Shown piece by piece: positions 1 to 9,248 of a stretch of 64,000 nt of DNA. Under the pieces are notes generated by a model that was given only the letters and a program-made list of their open reading frames with translations, made no database searches and had not been told where the DNA came from. The position numbers were made by a program, and so were the translations under genes. The first letter of the stretch is position 1, and each line of letters begins with the position of its first letter. The stretch comes from Bacteroidota bacterium (lineage in GTDB: Bacteria > Bacteroidota > Bacteroidia > Flavobacteriales > Weeksellaceae). The stretch lies in assembly GCA_023419095.1 (NCBI GenBank), contig JAEZYN010000045.1, forward strand, positions 5,722-69,721, given 5' to 3'.

Positions 1-1
1 C

Positions 2-286
2 ATTAGCGGAAGAATTCATGCAGCGGTTTCCGGATTGAGTCAGCAAGTTCCAACAGTTATAATAGATTACGGGCATGAACCCAAGGCGCATAAATTGAAA
101 GGGTTTGCAACAGAAGCAGGTATGCTGAATTATGTTGCAGATCCCGAATCTAAAGATGATATTTTCAAGAAAATTAAAATGTGCTGGGGCGCCCTGGATG
201 AAATCAGAGATCAACTTTCACAAAATATTCCCAAAGTACAGGAAAAGTCAAAACATAATTTTGAGCTACTAAAAGATTTGTTTTAA
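2..286 (+). CDS. Polysaccharide pyruvyl transferase family protein, C-terminal part
   Basis: The gene enters from the left edge, so only about 94 C-terminal residues are visible. They begin ISGRIHAAVSGL, which matches the conserved HGRIHA-type segment of the polysaccharide pyruvyl transferase family. A P-T-V-I-I-D-Y stretch and a short helical tail ending KDLF follow. Members transfer ketal-pyruvate to exopolysaccharide sugars at the cytoplasmic face of the membrane. The stop codon directly abuts the ATG of the WbqC-like gene, which suggests one operon. The family call rests on the C-terminal motif alone because the N-terminal domain lies outside the window. Confidence 0.6.
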   Translation: MSGRIHAAVSGLSQQVPTVIIDYGHEPKAHKLKGFATEAGMLNYVADPESKDDIFKKIKMCWGALDEIRDQLSQNIPKVQEKSKHNFELLKDLF

Positions 287-994
287 ATGAAGAAAATTGG
301 AATTATGCAGCCATATTTTCTGCCTTATATCGGATACTTCCAGTTGATGGATATGGTGGACGAATTTGTACTGTACGATACTATCCAATTTACAAAAAAG
401 GGATGGATACCCCGGAACCGTATGCTTCAGAATAATAAAGATTGCTTTTTTACCCTGCCTTTAAGGAAAGATTCTGATTTCTTAAACATCAATGAAAGAT
501 ATCTTGCCGATTCTTATAATGCGGATAAAGACAAGCTGTTGAGGAAAATCGAAAATAATTATAGCAAAGCACCGTACTTCACATCATTTTATCCTGTTGT
601 AGAAGAGGTTTTAAACAATAAGAGTAGGAATTTATTTGACTTTGTTTACAATAGTTTAAATATTATAAAGGGCTTATTACATATTAGTACCCCTATTGTC
701 AGATCATCAGAACTTGATAAAAATATAGAACTTATAAAAGGACAGGAAAAAGTTTTGGCAATATGTAACGAATTGCAAGCAACACATTATATTAATCCAA
801 TTGGAGGTACAGCTTTGTATAATAAAAAGGATTTCAGAGAGAATAATATCGAACTGAATTTTCTGCAATCTAACGATATAGTATATCCGCAGTTCTCAGG
901 AGAATTCGTACAATGGTTATCAATTTTGGATGTGCTTATGTTCAATTCGGTTGAGCAGACGCGGGGCTACTTAGATAAATACAGATTACTTTGA
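287..994 (+). CDS. WbqC-like family protein
   Basis: This 235-residue protein opens with KIGIMQPYFLPYIGYFQLMD, the signature N-terminus of the WbqC-like family. A Q-F-T-K-K-G-W-I-P-R-N-R segment and a late I-N-P-I-G-G-T-A-L-Y motif follow, also typical of the family. Members occur in O-antigen and capsule loci and are thought to act in synthesis of modified sugars, but their reaction is not firmly established. The gene starts on the base after the preceding stop and ends one base before the GNAT gene, so the three are probably co-transcribed. Length is normal for the family. Confidence 0.85.
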   Translation: MKKIGIMQPYFLPYIGYFQLMDMVDEFVLYDTIQFTKKGWIPRNRMLQNNKDCFFTLPLRKDSDFLNINERYLADSYNADKDKLLRKIENNYSKAPYFTSFYPVVEEVLNNKSRNLFDFVYNSLNIIKGLLHISTPIVRSSELDKNIELIKGQEKVLAICNELQATHYINPIGGTALYNKKDFRENNIELNFLQSNDIVYPQFSGEFVQWLSILDVLMFNSVEQTRGYLDKYRLL

Positions 995-995
995 C

Positions 996-1436
996 ATGAA
1001 ATTTAGAATAAAATTCAATATTAGTACTCTGGCAACAATCACTTCCTACTTAATGAAAGTGAAAGATGCTTTTATCCCATCGCTTGATACTCAGGTTGAA
1101 ATTGTGCAATACGCAAAAAAAATACATGAATCTGCAACCCGTGTCGAGTGTCACTTTGAAGATAAGCTTATTGGATTATGTGGGGTATATCTTAATGATG
1201 AAGAAGGTAAGGCTTTTATTACAACAATCAGTGTTATTCCTTCTTTTCAGAATCAGGGGATAGCGCAATTATTGATGGACCAAGTTGTCGACCACTGCAA
1301 GAGTAAATCTAATATTACCTATATTGAATTGCAAGTTTCAGAAAGCAATGAACCGGCCAGAAAATTCTACGCAAAAAATGGTTTCCAAATCACGGAGGAC
1401 GTTGTTGATAATTTAATGTTAAAAAAATCAATCTAG
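996..1436 (+). CDS. GNAT family N-acetyltransferase
   Basis: This 146-residue protein has the GNAT fold pattern. A beta-strand stretch (G-L-C-G-V-Y-L around residue 60) is followed by I-S-V-I-P-S-F-Q-N-Q-G-I-A, which matches the acetyl-CoA-binding motif A (V-x-P-x-x-Q/R-x-x-G-x-G/A). The closing A-R-K-F-Y-A-K-N-G-F motif B is also present. In this context it may acetylate an amino-sugar precursor, but the acceptor cannot be read from the sequence. Its TAG stop shares one base with the GTG start of the next glycosyltransferase. The first 30 residues are less conserved, so a later start is possible. Confidence 0.8.
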   Translation: MKFRIKFNISTLATITSYLMKVKDAFIPSLDTQVEIVQYAKKIHESATRVECHFEDKLIGLCGVYLNDEEGKAFITTISVIPSFQNQGIAQLLMDQVVDHCKSKSNITYIELQVSESNEPARKFYAKNGFQITEDVVDNLMLKKSI

Positions 1437-2350
1437 TGCGGGATCGACCATTAGTTTCCATATGTTGCCTTACTTACAATCATGAACCCTATATTCGTGA
1501 ATGCCTCGAAGGTTTTCTAATGCAAAAATGTGAATTCACATTCGAGGTTTTAATACACGATGATGCTTCCACTGATGGAACAGCAAAAATTATTAAGGAG
1601 TATGAAACAAAGTACCCTGAAATAATAAAACCAATCTATCAAAATGAGAATCAATATTCCAAGCGTGAGGGAAGTCTTAGTCTAAGATATAATTTCCCTC
1701 GCGCGAAGGGAGTGTATATTGCGATGTGCGAAGGCGACGACTACTGGACAGACCCATTTAAATTACAGAAGCAGGTGAGTTTTTTAGAAGCGAATAATCA
1801 ATATTCCGTGTGCTGGCACCGTTACCAAGTATCGCAGAATGGTAAAATTACCGGAAGAATTCTTCCAGAGATTTCAGATGATTTTGTGATTACTAAAAGT
1901 AATTTTTTCGATAAGTGGTATACGAAAACCTTAAGCGTTGTGTTTCGTAAGAAGGCGTTATCCAAAATTGATTTTTCAAAGTATAATAATTTTAAAGATT
2001 CTACCTTATTTTATGAATTTTTAAAACAAGGTTATGGTTTGTGTTTTAAATTTGTCGGCGGTATATACCAAAATAATTCCACCGGTATTTGGTCTAGTTT
2101 ATCCGAAAAATTGCAATTAAGAAGTGCAAGTTTAAATATAGAAGAATTGTATCGTCATAATACTGACGATATATTTCTGCAAAATAATTTAAAGGGACTT
2201 ATTAAAACATTCGTCCAAAAAGGTCATTATAGTGATTGGATTTTTGTTTTGTCAAACTTTAAAACAGCAAAGTTTAAATTATTTTTAATTAACACAATAT
2301 TTCGAATGACTGTGAACAAATTTTTTTCAAAATTGAGAATTTATAATTAA
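1436..2350 (+). CDS. Glycosyltransferase family 2
   Basis: This 304-residue GT-A fold enzyme starts with GTG overlapping the previous TAG stop by one base. The nucleotide-sugar site is visible: V-S-I-C-C-L-T-Y-N-H near residue 7, D-D-A-S-T-D-G-T at 42-49, and an E-G-D-D-Y-W metal-binding DXD-type motif at 99-104. The C-terminal half is Lys- and Asn-rich. The DNA from here to about 3.17 kb is distinctly AT-rich compared with the glycosyltransferases downstream. It probably adds one sugar to the lipid-linked repeat unit. Donor and acceptor are unknown. Confidence 0.85.
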   Translation: MRDRPLVSICCLTYNHEPYIRECLEGFLMQKCEFTFEVLIHDDASTDGTAKIIKEYETKYPEIIKPIYQNENQYSKREGSLSLRYNFPRAKGVYIAMCEGDDYWTDPFKLQKQVSFLEANNQYSVCWHRYQVSQNGKITGRILPEISDDFVITKSNFFDKWYTKTLSVVFRKKALSKIDFSKYNNFKDSTLFYEFLKQGYGLCFKFVGGIYQNNSTGIWSSLSEKLQLRSASLNIEELYRHNTDDIFLQNNLKGLIKTFVQKGHYSDWIFVLSNFKTAKFKLFLINTIFRMTVNKFFSKLRIYN

Positions 2351-2361
2351 ATAATCTTCTA

Positions 2362-3171
2362 ATGAAATTATTAGCAGTTCTGGTAAATTATGGCGATGAA
2401 CAACTTATTTATCTTGAAAAAGTTATTCAAAATTTAAAAAGCTTTAATAAATATCAAGTTACGGTTATCGTTAACAGTAATATCCCGTTAAACATTCACG
2501 GAATTGACAAGGTTAATGTTATTATCTTGGATGACTATCAGCTACTACCGTTGACGTGTAGAAAAACAATTTGGGAAAATAAGGATAAATACGATGTATT
2601 TATTTTCAGTGAAAATGATCATCTGTTTTTAGAAAAGCATATTGATAAGCATCTGGAATATGAAAAAATATTGCCTTCAAATATAATTTCAGGCTTAATT
2701 CAATACGAAAAGGCAGGCGACGACTTTTACTATCCCGCATATCATTCTCACTTTGAATGGGATTTTAAGTCCGTTAAAACCTATGGCGGAAAAAAGTTCG
2801 CTCATTTCAAGAATTTACATCAGGCAAGTTTTATTTTAACCAAAGCACAATTATTACGCGCTGGTAAGAAAATAAATTTTGAAAGGTTGATTCCTGACAA
2901 TGATAAATGGTGGCTCAGAAAATGGAAGAACTTTCAAATTAAGCTCTTTAACAAAAAATTTCCCCCTAAATACATTTACAGTGCTAAATGTAAAGTAAAT
3001 ACAGACGTATACATGTATGGAGGGTTTAAGAAAATGATATGTATTTCTGAATTTGAGGACAACTTGATACATCATCTTCCAAATCTTTATATCAATGGAG
3101 ATAAAGGTCGCTATAAGAAAAGAAGTGATCAGAAGAGGATGCAGGACGCGCTAGATAAATTGTTAAATTAA
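2362..3171 (+). CDS. Glycosyltransferase-like protein of the polysaccharide locus
   Basis: This is a 269-residue cytosolic protein in the polysaccharide locus. The N-terminus M-K-L-L-A-V-L-V-N-Y-G resembles the first strand of GT-A enzymes. F-S-E-N-D-H at about 82-87 sits where a DXD-type motif would be, with acidic N-D in place of D-x-D. The C-terminal third is basic and aromatic-rich. There are no membrane segments. It may be a divergent family 2 glycosyltransferase, but the standard D-D-x-S-x-D motif is missing, so the call is an inference from position and the partial motif. The DNA is AT-rich, like the gene before it. Confidence 0.5.
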   Translation: MKLLAVLVNYGDEQLIYLEKVIQNLKSFNKYQVTVIVNSNIPLNIHGIDKVNVIILDDYQLLPLTCRKTIWENKDKYDVFIFSENDHLFLEKHIDKHLEYEKILPSNIISGLIQYEKAGDDFYYPAYHSHFEWDFKSVKTYGGKKFAHFKNLHQASFILTKAQLLRAGKKINFERLIPDNDKWWLRKWKNFQIKLFNKKFPPKYIYSAKCKVNTDVYMYGGFKKMICISEFEDNLIHHLPNLYINGDKGRYKKRSDQKRMQDALDKLLN

Positions 3172-3199
3172 TCTATTATTTAAGTGTAAAAGTTGTTTA

Positions 3200-4222
3200 A
3201 TGCATCTACGTGTCTCCGTCATCATTCCTAACTACAACCACGCTTTATTTCTAAGGCAAAGAATTGAAAGTGCCCTTAATCAAACCTATCAGGATTTTGA
3301 AGTCATCCTCATGGACGATGCTTCCACCGATGAAAGCCGGAACATTATTGAATCTTACCGCAATCACACGAAAGTCAGTACGATCAGTTACAATACAATT
3401 AATTCCGGCAGCGTTTTTAAACAGTGGATCAAAGGTCTGCAATTTGCCAAAGGTGAACTGATCTGGATCGCAGAAAGCGACGACCTGGCCGCACCCGGAT
3501 TTTTGGAAACTTGTGTCGCGCATCTCGAGCAAAACAGTGCAGCAGATATGGTTTTTACCAATTCGAAAATTATTTCCAGTACAGGCGCAAAGTTGGGTAC
3601 TACCGCTGAAGAAAAAACAGATCTTTTTGCTCGCCTGAGCGCGGCAGGAAACAGCATCATCCGCGGAAACGCAGTGGAATTCCTGCTTACTGAGATGATT
3701 ATTTCCAACGCCAGCAGCGTATTGTTCCACAAGCATGCTTTTCAAAAAATCGACCTGACCAAGCTCGCGGAATTTACAAACACGGGTGACCGTTTTGTAT
3801 ATTTGGGCATCGCCTTACAAGGACGCATTCATTACGTACCTGTAGCACTCAATTTCATGCGGCTGCACGGAAACAATACGACCACTTCCGGTTTCGCCAA
3901 CGGGAATATCCACCGCGACCGCCTAAAGGTGTTGCATTTCTATTTTGATGAATTGTTGTTAAGCACCGATAAACCCGTAGAGGTGAGCAGGTTTTACAAG
4001 AATAATTTTTTGTCGTTTCTTACCCATGGAGAAACCGCGGATAATGCAGGCGTGCTGAAGAAAATATACAGATCGGGCAATATAGACGGCCTGACCTACG
4101 GGTTGTTTAAACTTTATTCGGTGGCTGTGCGTAGAAACCGCCGGAAACCAAGTATATTGCAGCGCATTTTATATCGCATTCTTTTACTGAAAAATTTACA
4201 GAATTCTGACTATCAGAAATAA
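3200..4222 (+). CDS. Glycosyltransferase family 2
   Basis: This 340-residue GT2 enzyme has the Rossmann-like entry V-S-V-I-I-P-N-Y-N-H at 5-14. D-D-A-S-T-D-E-S lies at 39-46 and W-I-A-E-S-D-D at 89-95, the metal-binding acidic pair. The N-terminal 200 residues form the catalytic domain. The remaining 140 residues are helical and basic, which could help it sit at the membrane face. It lies 28 bases after the preceding gene and 7 before the next. Base composition is visibly less AT-rich than in 1.4-3.2 kb, so the two stretches may have been acquired separately. Confidence 0.88.
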   Translation: MHLRVSVIIPNYNHALFLRQRIESALNQTYQDFEVILMDDASTDESRNIIESYRNHTKVSTISYNTINSGSVFKQWIKGLQFAKGELIWIAESDDLAAPGFLETCVAHLEQNSAADMVFTNSKIISSTGAKLGTTAEEKTDLFARLSAAGNSIIRGNAVEFLLTEMIISNASSVLFHKHAFQKIDLTKLAEFTNTGDRFVYLGIALQGRIHYVPVALNFMRLHGNNTTTSGFANGNIHRDRLKVLHFYFDELLLSTDKPVEVSRFYKNNFLSFLTHGETADNAGVLKKIYRSGNIDGLTYGLFKLYSVAVRRNRRKPSILQRILYRILLLKNLQNSDYQK

Positions 4223-4229
4223 AACAGGT

Positions 4230-5063
4230 ATGACGGCACCCCTTTTTTCAATTCTTATTGCGCAATACAACAACGGCCGCTATTTCAAAAACTGCTATGA
4301 CAGTATTGTAGCCCAGACCTATAAAAACTGGGAGGTCATCATCGTGGATGATGGCTCTACTGACAATTCGGTGATGATAATGAAGGAAATGATTGGTGAT
4401 GACGCACGCTTTAGAATTGAAATCAACAAGAAAAACGAAGGCTGCGGCTACACCAAAAGACGCTGTACTGAACTGGCTACCGGCGAAATCTGTGGCTTTC
4501 TGGATCCGGATGATGCGATAACGGAAGAAGCGCTTGAACTGATGGTTGCCGAACATGATAAATATCCCGAGGCGGCAATGATTTACTCTAAACCCTTTTG
4601 GTGTGATGAAAATTTGAAGGTACAGTATATCAGAGAGTCTGAACAGATTGAAAATGGCGTTGGGAATTTTTTTGATTTAGAGGGTAGAATACATCATTTT
4701 CTTACATTTAAAAAATCATTCTACGACAAGACGACGGGGATCAGCGCTTATCTGCAAAGGGCAATAGACAAAGATTTGGTTCTGAAACTCTACGAAACCG
4801 GACCTGCAGTTCTCTTAGATCAACCACTCTACAAATACAGAATTCACACGAACAGCATTTCTATGAATGCGAATATAGATAAGGCCTATTTCTGGTATTG
4901 GGTCACAATAATTGATGCCGCAAAAAGAAGAAATGTCAATATTGAAAATCTTTTTATTGCAAAGGCTTTAAAAAGCCGACGCGAAGTTACACTGGAAAAA
5001 GAAATTGCCCGATATAATAGGTCATTTGTTTTCAAAGCGCTCAGGAAGATCGGCTTGTTTTAG
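4230..5063 (+). CDS. Glycosyltransferase family 2
   Basis: This 277-residue GT2 enzyme shows all the catalytic-domain markers. F-S-I-L-I-A-Q-Y-N-N is near residue 6, D-D-G-S-T-D-N-S at 40-47 and L-D-P-D-D at 91-95. A lysine/arginine-rich C-terminal helix ends the protein. It begins seven bases after the previous stop. Its product should be another sugar addition in the same repeat unit. The donor sugar cannot be inferred. Confidence 0.88.
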   Translation: MTAPLFSILIAQYNNGRYFKNCYDSIVAQTYKNWEVIIVDDGSTDNSVMIMKEMIGDDARFRIEINKKNEGCGYTKRRCTELATGEICGFLDPDDAITEEALELMVAEHDKYPEAAMIYSKPFWCDENLKVQYIRESEQIENGVGNFFDLEGRIHHFLTFKKSFYDKTTGISAYLQRAIDKDLVLKLYETGPAVLLDQPLYKYRIHTNSISMNANIDKAYFWYWVTIIDAAKRRNVNIENLFIAKALKSRREVTLEKEIARYNRSFVFKALRKIGLF

Positions 5064-5097
5064 CTTAAAAAAGTAAGCACAATTTAATACAATTCTA

Positions 5098-5967
5098 ATG
5101 AAAATAAAATCGCCGGTCTTAGGCTTTGTCCGCTACTCGCAGATCATCGACTTCGGAGAAAAGAGCAGTCGCATCTTTGACAAAGATTATTTTGAATACA
5201 GGTTCGACATCTTCACCCGAATTACCCTGCGGGCATTCAGACATCAAACCTGCCAAAATTTTATTCTTACAGTGCTGCATTCTGACAGGATGCCGGAAAA
5301 ATATAAATGCTTCTTCCTGGCCCTGGAAAAACAGAACATCTTTTTACGTAATGTATTCATGCCTGATGGACACGAGGCGTTCCAAACTGCCTGCCAAAGC
5401 ACTTTAGAGCTGGTTCCGGATGAAGCGCAGGAAATAGTCACTTTCCGAATTGATAACGACGACGCTGTACCAGTGGACTTTATAGAAAATTTGCATTTAT
5501 GTTGCACAAAAAGTTTTGTCGGCACGGTTATCAGTTTTCCCAGTATCATCATTATAAAGAGAGTTTCTGCAGAAAAATACATGATCGAGAACAGATATTA
5601 TCCTTCCAATTCCATTGGATTAGCCTTGGTTACGGAACGCGGCAACTACAGATCGATATTGGAGGAGCCGCAGCATCATCTTGTTAATGATAATAACAAA
5701 CTACTACTGATGCCGCGAAACAAGGGGGCTGTGCTGCAGACAATAAATGGAGAAAATGCGATTAACAGAATTAATAGGGGAAATGCTGTGACTCTCAGCG
5801 CAGAAGAGGTTTACTATTTTTTAAAATCCCGTCAATATTCCGCTTTGGATATCACTGTACTGTACCCGTTACCTGAAAAAAAGGAACGTGTTCGGCAAAT
5901 TAGGAAAATCTTTGATCTTCTGCTTCCGCCCATTGTCCATACTGCTGTGAGAAAATTTAGGGGATAA
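5098..5967 (+). CDS. Putative rhamnosyltransferase family protein
   Basis: This 289-residue protein has L-G-F-V-R-Y-S at residues 8-14 and F-I-L-T-V-L-H-S-D-R-M-P in the 50s-60s. F-R-I-D-N-D-D-A-V at about 116-124 is a DXD-like acidic cluster. This arrangement is typical of the putative rhamnosyltransferase family found in Flavobacteriia and rhizobia (Pfam Rhamno_transf). That name is by homology only, and the sugar specificity has rarely been tested. It sits inside the run of glycosyltransferases with short spacers (34 and 50 bases). Confidence 0.75.
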   Translation: MKIKSPVLGFVRYSQIIDFGEKSSRIFDKDYFEYRFDIFTRITLRAFRHQTCQNFILTVLHSDRMPEKYKCFFLALEKQNIFLRNVFMPDGHEAFQTACQSTLELVPDEAQEIVTFRIDNDDAVPVDFIENLHLCCTKSFVGTVISFPSIIIIKRVSAEKYMIENRYYPSNSIGLALVTERGNYRSILEEPQHHLVNDNNKLLLMPRNKGAVLQTINGENAINRINRGNAVTLSAEEVYYFLKSRQYSALDITVLYPLPEKKERVRQIRKIFDLLLPPIVHTAVRKFRG

Positions 5968-6017
5968 AGAATTTGCAATTAAAAAATAGCATCTCCTGCA
6001 GTTTACAATAAGCAACT

Positions 6018-7049
6018 ATGGCCATGCATTTAATAAGTATTATAATTCCTGTTTACAACGTAGAACAATACCTTCCGCAGTGTTTGGACAGCGTCTTCAA
6101 CCAAACCTACTCCAACTTAGAAATTATTCTGGTTAACGATGGTTCTACGGATCGTTGTCCGGAAATATGCGAAGCGTACGCGGCCAGGGATTCCCGCATC
6201 AAAGTTATTCATAAGTCCAACGGCGGTCTTTCCGATGCCCGCAATGCCGGCATCCGAGTGGCAACTGGCCAGTATATTGCCTTCCTTGACAGTGACGATC
6301 TTCTCGCGCCAATTTTTTTAAAAAAACTTCTGCACGAACTAACCGAGAACGATGCAGATATTGTAGAATGTAATTTTTTCTCCTTTGAGAAGGATGTTGA
6401 TTTTAATCACAATCAGACTCACAACGTAAAAATTTATGATACTGAAACTGCACTTAAACTGGTAATGGAAGGTATTCTTGGTGGGGTTGTGTGGAACAAG
6501 CTCTACCGAAAAGAGTTGGCAGTGAAAACCCTGTTTCCGTTAAATAAAATAAACGAGGACGAGTTTTGGACTTATAAAGTTTTTGCGAAAGCGGAAAGAG
6601 TGGTTAAAATAAGTGACACGCTTTATTTCTACCGCCAGCAGCCCACAAGCATAATGGGGTCTTCGTATTCCTTGCGGCGACTTGATGGTGTAGAGGCACA
6701 TGAGAAAAGAATTCAGTTTATACATAAACATTTTCCCGCTCTCCTGCCTGTTGCAGTGAGAATGTTTTGTATTTCGGCTATGCACCATTACAGACAACTC
6801 ACAAGCTTCAAATCGCTTGATTCTAATAAATTTTATAGAAACCAGCTCCAATCAAAAGTGAGGAAATATTCAACGCAGCTAAATAGAGGTGACGGGGACT
6901 GGAAGGCCGCATTTTGGCGCCGGCTTTTCCTTTTCTCGCCCACAATTTATTTACGGCTTTGGATCTTAAATGAATCACGGATTGAATGGTTTCGAAAAAA
7001 GATATCTACTCAGGAAAAACACCTATTTTCGCGACATCATCCATCATAG
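6018..7049 (+). CDS. Glycosyltransferase family 2
   Basis: This 343-residue enzyme has classical GT2 motifs. I-I-I-P-V-Y-N-V lies at 8-15, N-D-G-S-T-D at 40-45, L-S-D-A-R-N-A-G at 71-78 and L-D-S-D-D at 90-94. The S-x-A-R-N-x-G signature is found in hyaluronan-synthase-like and capsule GT2 enzymes. ATG codons at 6018 and 6024 are both possible starts. The stop lies one base before the ATG of the beta-propeller gene at 7051. Confidence 0.9.
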   Translation: MAMHLISIIIPVYNVEQYLPQCLDSVFNQTYSNLEIILVNDGSTDRCPEICEAYAARDSRIKVIHKSNGGLSDARNAGIRVATGQYIAFLDSDDLLAPIFLKKLLHELTENDADIVECNFFSFEKDVDFNHNQTHNVKIYDTETALKLVMEGILGGVVWNKLYRKELAVKTLFPLNKINEDEFWTYKVFAKAERVVKISDTLYFYRQQPTSIMGSSYSLRRLDGVEAHEKRIQFIHKHFPALLPVAVRMFCISAMHHYRQLTSFKSLDSNKFYRNQLQSKVRKYSTQLNRGDGDWKAAFWRRLFLFSPTIYLRLWILNESRIEWFRKKISTQEKHLFSRHHPS

Positions 7050-7050
7050 A

Positions 7051-8154
7051 ATGTTAATCAAACTTAAAAGACACCTCACGAACGTTTTTAAAGCCTCTCC
7101 CGCTTTCAAACGTATTTTGCTTTGGTTAATAAATTCCTTTTATAAGAACAGGCCGTTGGTTATTGGAAATTTAATGCGGATTCCCACCTATGCCAAACAT
7201 ATTCTTAATTCGAAACTGGTCGCAGGGCCAGGCACTCTTGGTTTTGGAGGTGGCGTTTTTAATCCCGGTGCACTTTTTCTGGATAATAATCGAATTTTGC
7301 TGATCGCCCGCGCGCAAATAGTTCCTTGGTTTAAAGCGCGGGGAAAAAAGCGAGATTGGTATTTGGTTGGGAGCCCGATCGTTTTTGTTTTAGATGCGCA
7401 AACACTTTCTGTGCAGAAAATGTTTGTAGTGGAGAAATTGATTGGTTTCCCCGATGAAAGCACATTTGCGGTAGAAGATTTACGGCTGTTTCGGTGGGGC
7501 GATAAAATGATGATCAACCACAGTTTCATCCGAAAAGGGAACTTAAATGGTGTAATTTTTCAAGAGTCTGTGAGTTCCGCTTTGTCGGTCTATGATAAAG
7601 AACACAGGTCGATTATGTTCTACGGCATTCCACTGCTGGATTTCGAGGTCGAAAATATTGAGAAAAACTGGGTGTATGTCGACAATCGTGGAACGCTCCT
7701 TCTATTTTACTCCGTAACGCCGTTTAGGGTACTCGAACTTCAGAATCATGGGTCTTTTACGTTTAACACGATTGTTAATTGTACTTTCTCGGATAAGCTT
7801 AGCAATCCAGGTGGCTTTGGCAGCATGGTTTCTTTCAGCACAAACCCTATAGATTACGATGATAAGCATTGGCTCATCGTCATCCATCAGATTAAACATA
7901 AAGTTTTATGGAGATGTTATTTTCATTGGGCGGTTTTAATTGATAAAAGCACCCTATGTCCTGTAAAAATTAGCGCGCAGCCGATCTTTTCGGGAATGGG
8001 TGCACGTGGACGGATTCCCGGATACCGCTACATCAGTGCAGTACTCATTAAAGATGATGAGGTGTTCTTTTTTGCCGGCGAAGGTGATGTGTATGTTACT
8101 GTGACAAAAAAGCGCGTGCAGGAATTGGACGCGATGTTTATTCCGGTCAAATAA
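7051..8154 (+). CDS. GH130-like five-bladed beta-propeller protein
   Basis: This protein is about 367 residues long from the ATG at 7051. That start is preferred because it immediately follows the upstream stop. A longer frame from 6970 would overlap the upstream gene by 80 bases. F-N-P-G-A-L and V-E-D-L-R-L resemble the F-N-P-A and E-D-P-R motifs of GH130 mannoside phosphorylases and related furanosidase-superfamily propellers. There is no signal peptide, so it would act in the cytoplasm, which is odd for a hydrolase in a synthesis locus. It could be a glycoside phosphorylase or a glycosyltransferase-like enzyme. The catalytic acid is not assigned. Confidence 0.55.
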   Translation: MLIKLKRHLTNVFKASPAFKRILLWLINSFYKNRPLVIGNLMRIPTYAKHILNSKLVAGPGTLGFGGGVFNPGALFLDNNRILLIARAQIVPWFKARGKKRDWYLVGSPIVFVLDAQTLSVQKMFVVEKLIGFPDESTFAVEDLRLFRWGDKMMINHSFIRKGNLNGVIFQESVSSALSVYDKEHRSIMFYGIPLLDFEVENIEKNWVYVDNRGTLLLFYSVTPFRVLELQNHGSFTFNTIVNCTFSDKLSNPGGFGSMVSFSTNPIDYDDKHWLIVIHQIKHKVLWRCYFHWAVLIDKSTLCPVKISAQPIFSGMGARGRIPGYRYISAVLIKDDEVFFFAGEGDVYVTVTKKRVQELDAMFIPVK

Positions 8155-8162
8155 CAAAGTCG

Positions 8163-9200
8163 ATGAAACTATCTGTAATTATTCCGGTTTATAACGTTGA
8201 AGATTATTTAGAGCAATGTTTGCGGTCAGTTGTAGCACAGTCGCACTCTGATCTCGAGATTATTCTAGTGAATGACGGTTCAACGGACGGTTCGGGTTTA
8301 ATCTGTGAGCGATTTGCAAGAAGTGATCAGCGTATTTACGTAATCCATCAAAAGAATGCGGGCGTTTCTGTTGCGCGAAACACCGGAATCTCCGTAGCAA
8401 CAGGCGAATATTTAACTTTTGTCGATAGTGACGACTGGCTGGAGATAGATATGTATCAAACGATGTTGGAAAAAGCAAATTCCAATGGCAACATTGATGT
8501 ATTAATGTGCGATTACAAAAATCTAGCTGATGGAACGGAAACTCAAATGGGTACAGACCTTCGCGAAGGATTTCACAGGAAGTCAGATATTGTCGGCGAA
8601 TTATTTCCTACCCTGCTGGTCACTGAGACTTTGGGTCGCATTCCGATTGTTTCGGCGTGCATCTGTCTTTTCCATAAATCACTTTTCATAAATCACGCAA
8701 TAAAGTTTGACGAAAACCTTCGATATTCGGAAGACTATCTGTTCATGGCTGAAATTATGCTTCATGCAGAATCGTTTTATTATTTAAAAGATTCATTCTT
8801 GTATAATTACCGACAATATCAGGGTTCGCGGTCGAAAAAATACCAGACGGAGTGGTGGGTGACTTTGGTATCTTTGAATGATAAACTTAAAAATCTTTTG
8901 GGCTCTTTCCCTCAATATGATTTTACACGACAGATAAAATTGCAGATGATTCATTCCGCACTTTTTACGAGCAGTTCGATATATTGCAACCAAAACATGG
9001 CCTACAGTGAAAAAGTAACAGCTCTAAGTAAGGTGTTTAGTGAAGAGGGCTTAAGAGATGCTTTTACCAGGCTGAACTATAAAGGGCACTCAATGTCTAT
9101 GCGAATTGTGCTGCTTACTATAAAAAAAAGGATGCCGGGCGCTTACCTGCTGTATTTAGGTGCGATTTCTGTAGTTAAAAAACTTAGAGAACCAAAATAA
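8163..9200 (+). CDS. Glycosyltransferase family 2
   Basis: This 345-residue GT2 enzyme closely resembles the one at 6018-7049 in its motifs. I-I-P-V-Y-N-V is at 6-12, N-D-G-S-T-D-G-S at 37-44, V-A-R-N-T-G near 70-75 and V-D-S-D-D-W at 87-92. The shared pattern suggests the two arose by duplication or use similar donors. A basic C-terminus ends in K-K-L-R-E-P-K. It begins eight bases after the beta-propeller gene. Confidence 0.9.
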   Translation: MKLSVIIPVYNVEDYLEQCLRSVVAQSHSDLEIILVNDGSTDGSGLICERFARSDQRIYVIHQKNAGVSVARNTGISVATGEYLTFVDSDDWLEIDMYQTMLEKANSNGNIDVLMCDYKNLADGTETQMGTDLREGFHRKSDIVGELFPTLLVTETLGRIPIVSACICLFHKSLFINHAIKFDENLRYSEDYLFMAEIMLHAESFYYLKDSFLYNYRQYQGSRSKKYQTEWWVTLVSLNDKLKNLLGSFPQYDFTRQIKLQMIHSALFTSSSIYCNQNMAYSEKVTALSKVFSEEGLRDAFTRLNYKGHSMSMRIVLLTIKKRMPGAYLLYLGAISVVKKLREPK

Positions 9201-9248
9201 AAACAATAGATTGCGGGCATTATGCAACTAGAAACGTCACAAGGTCTG

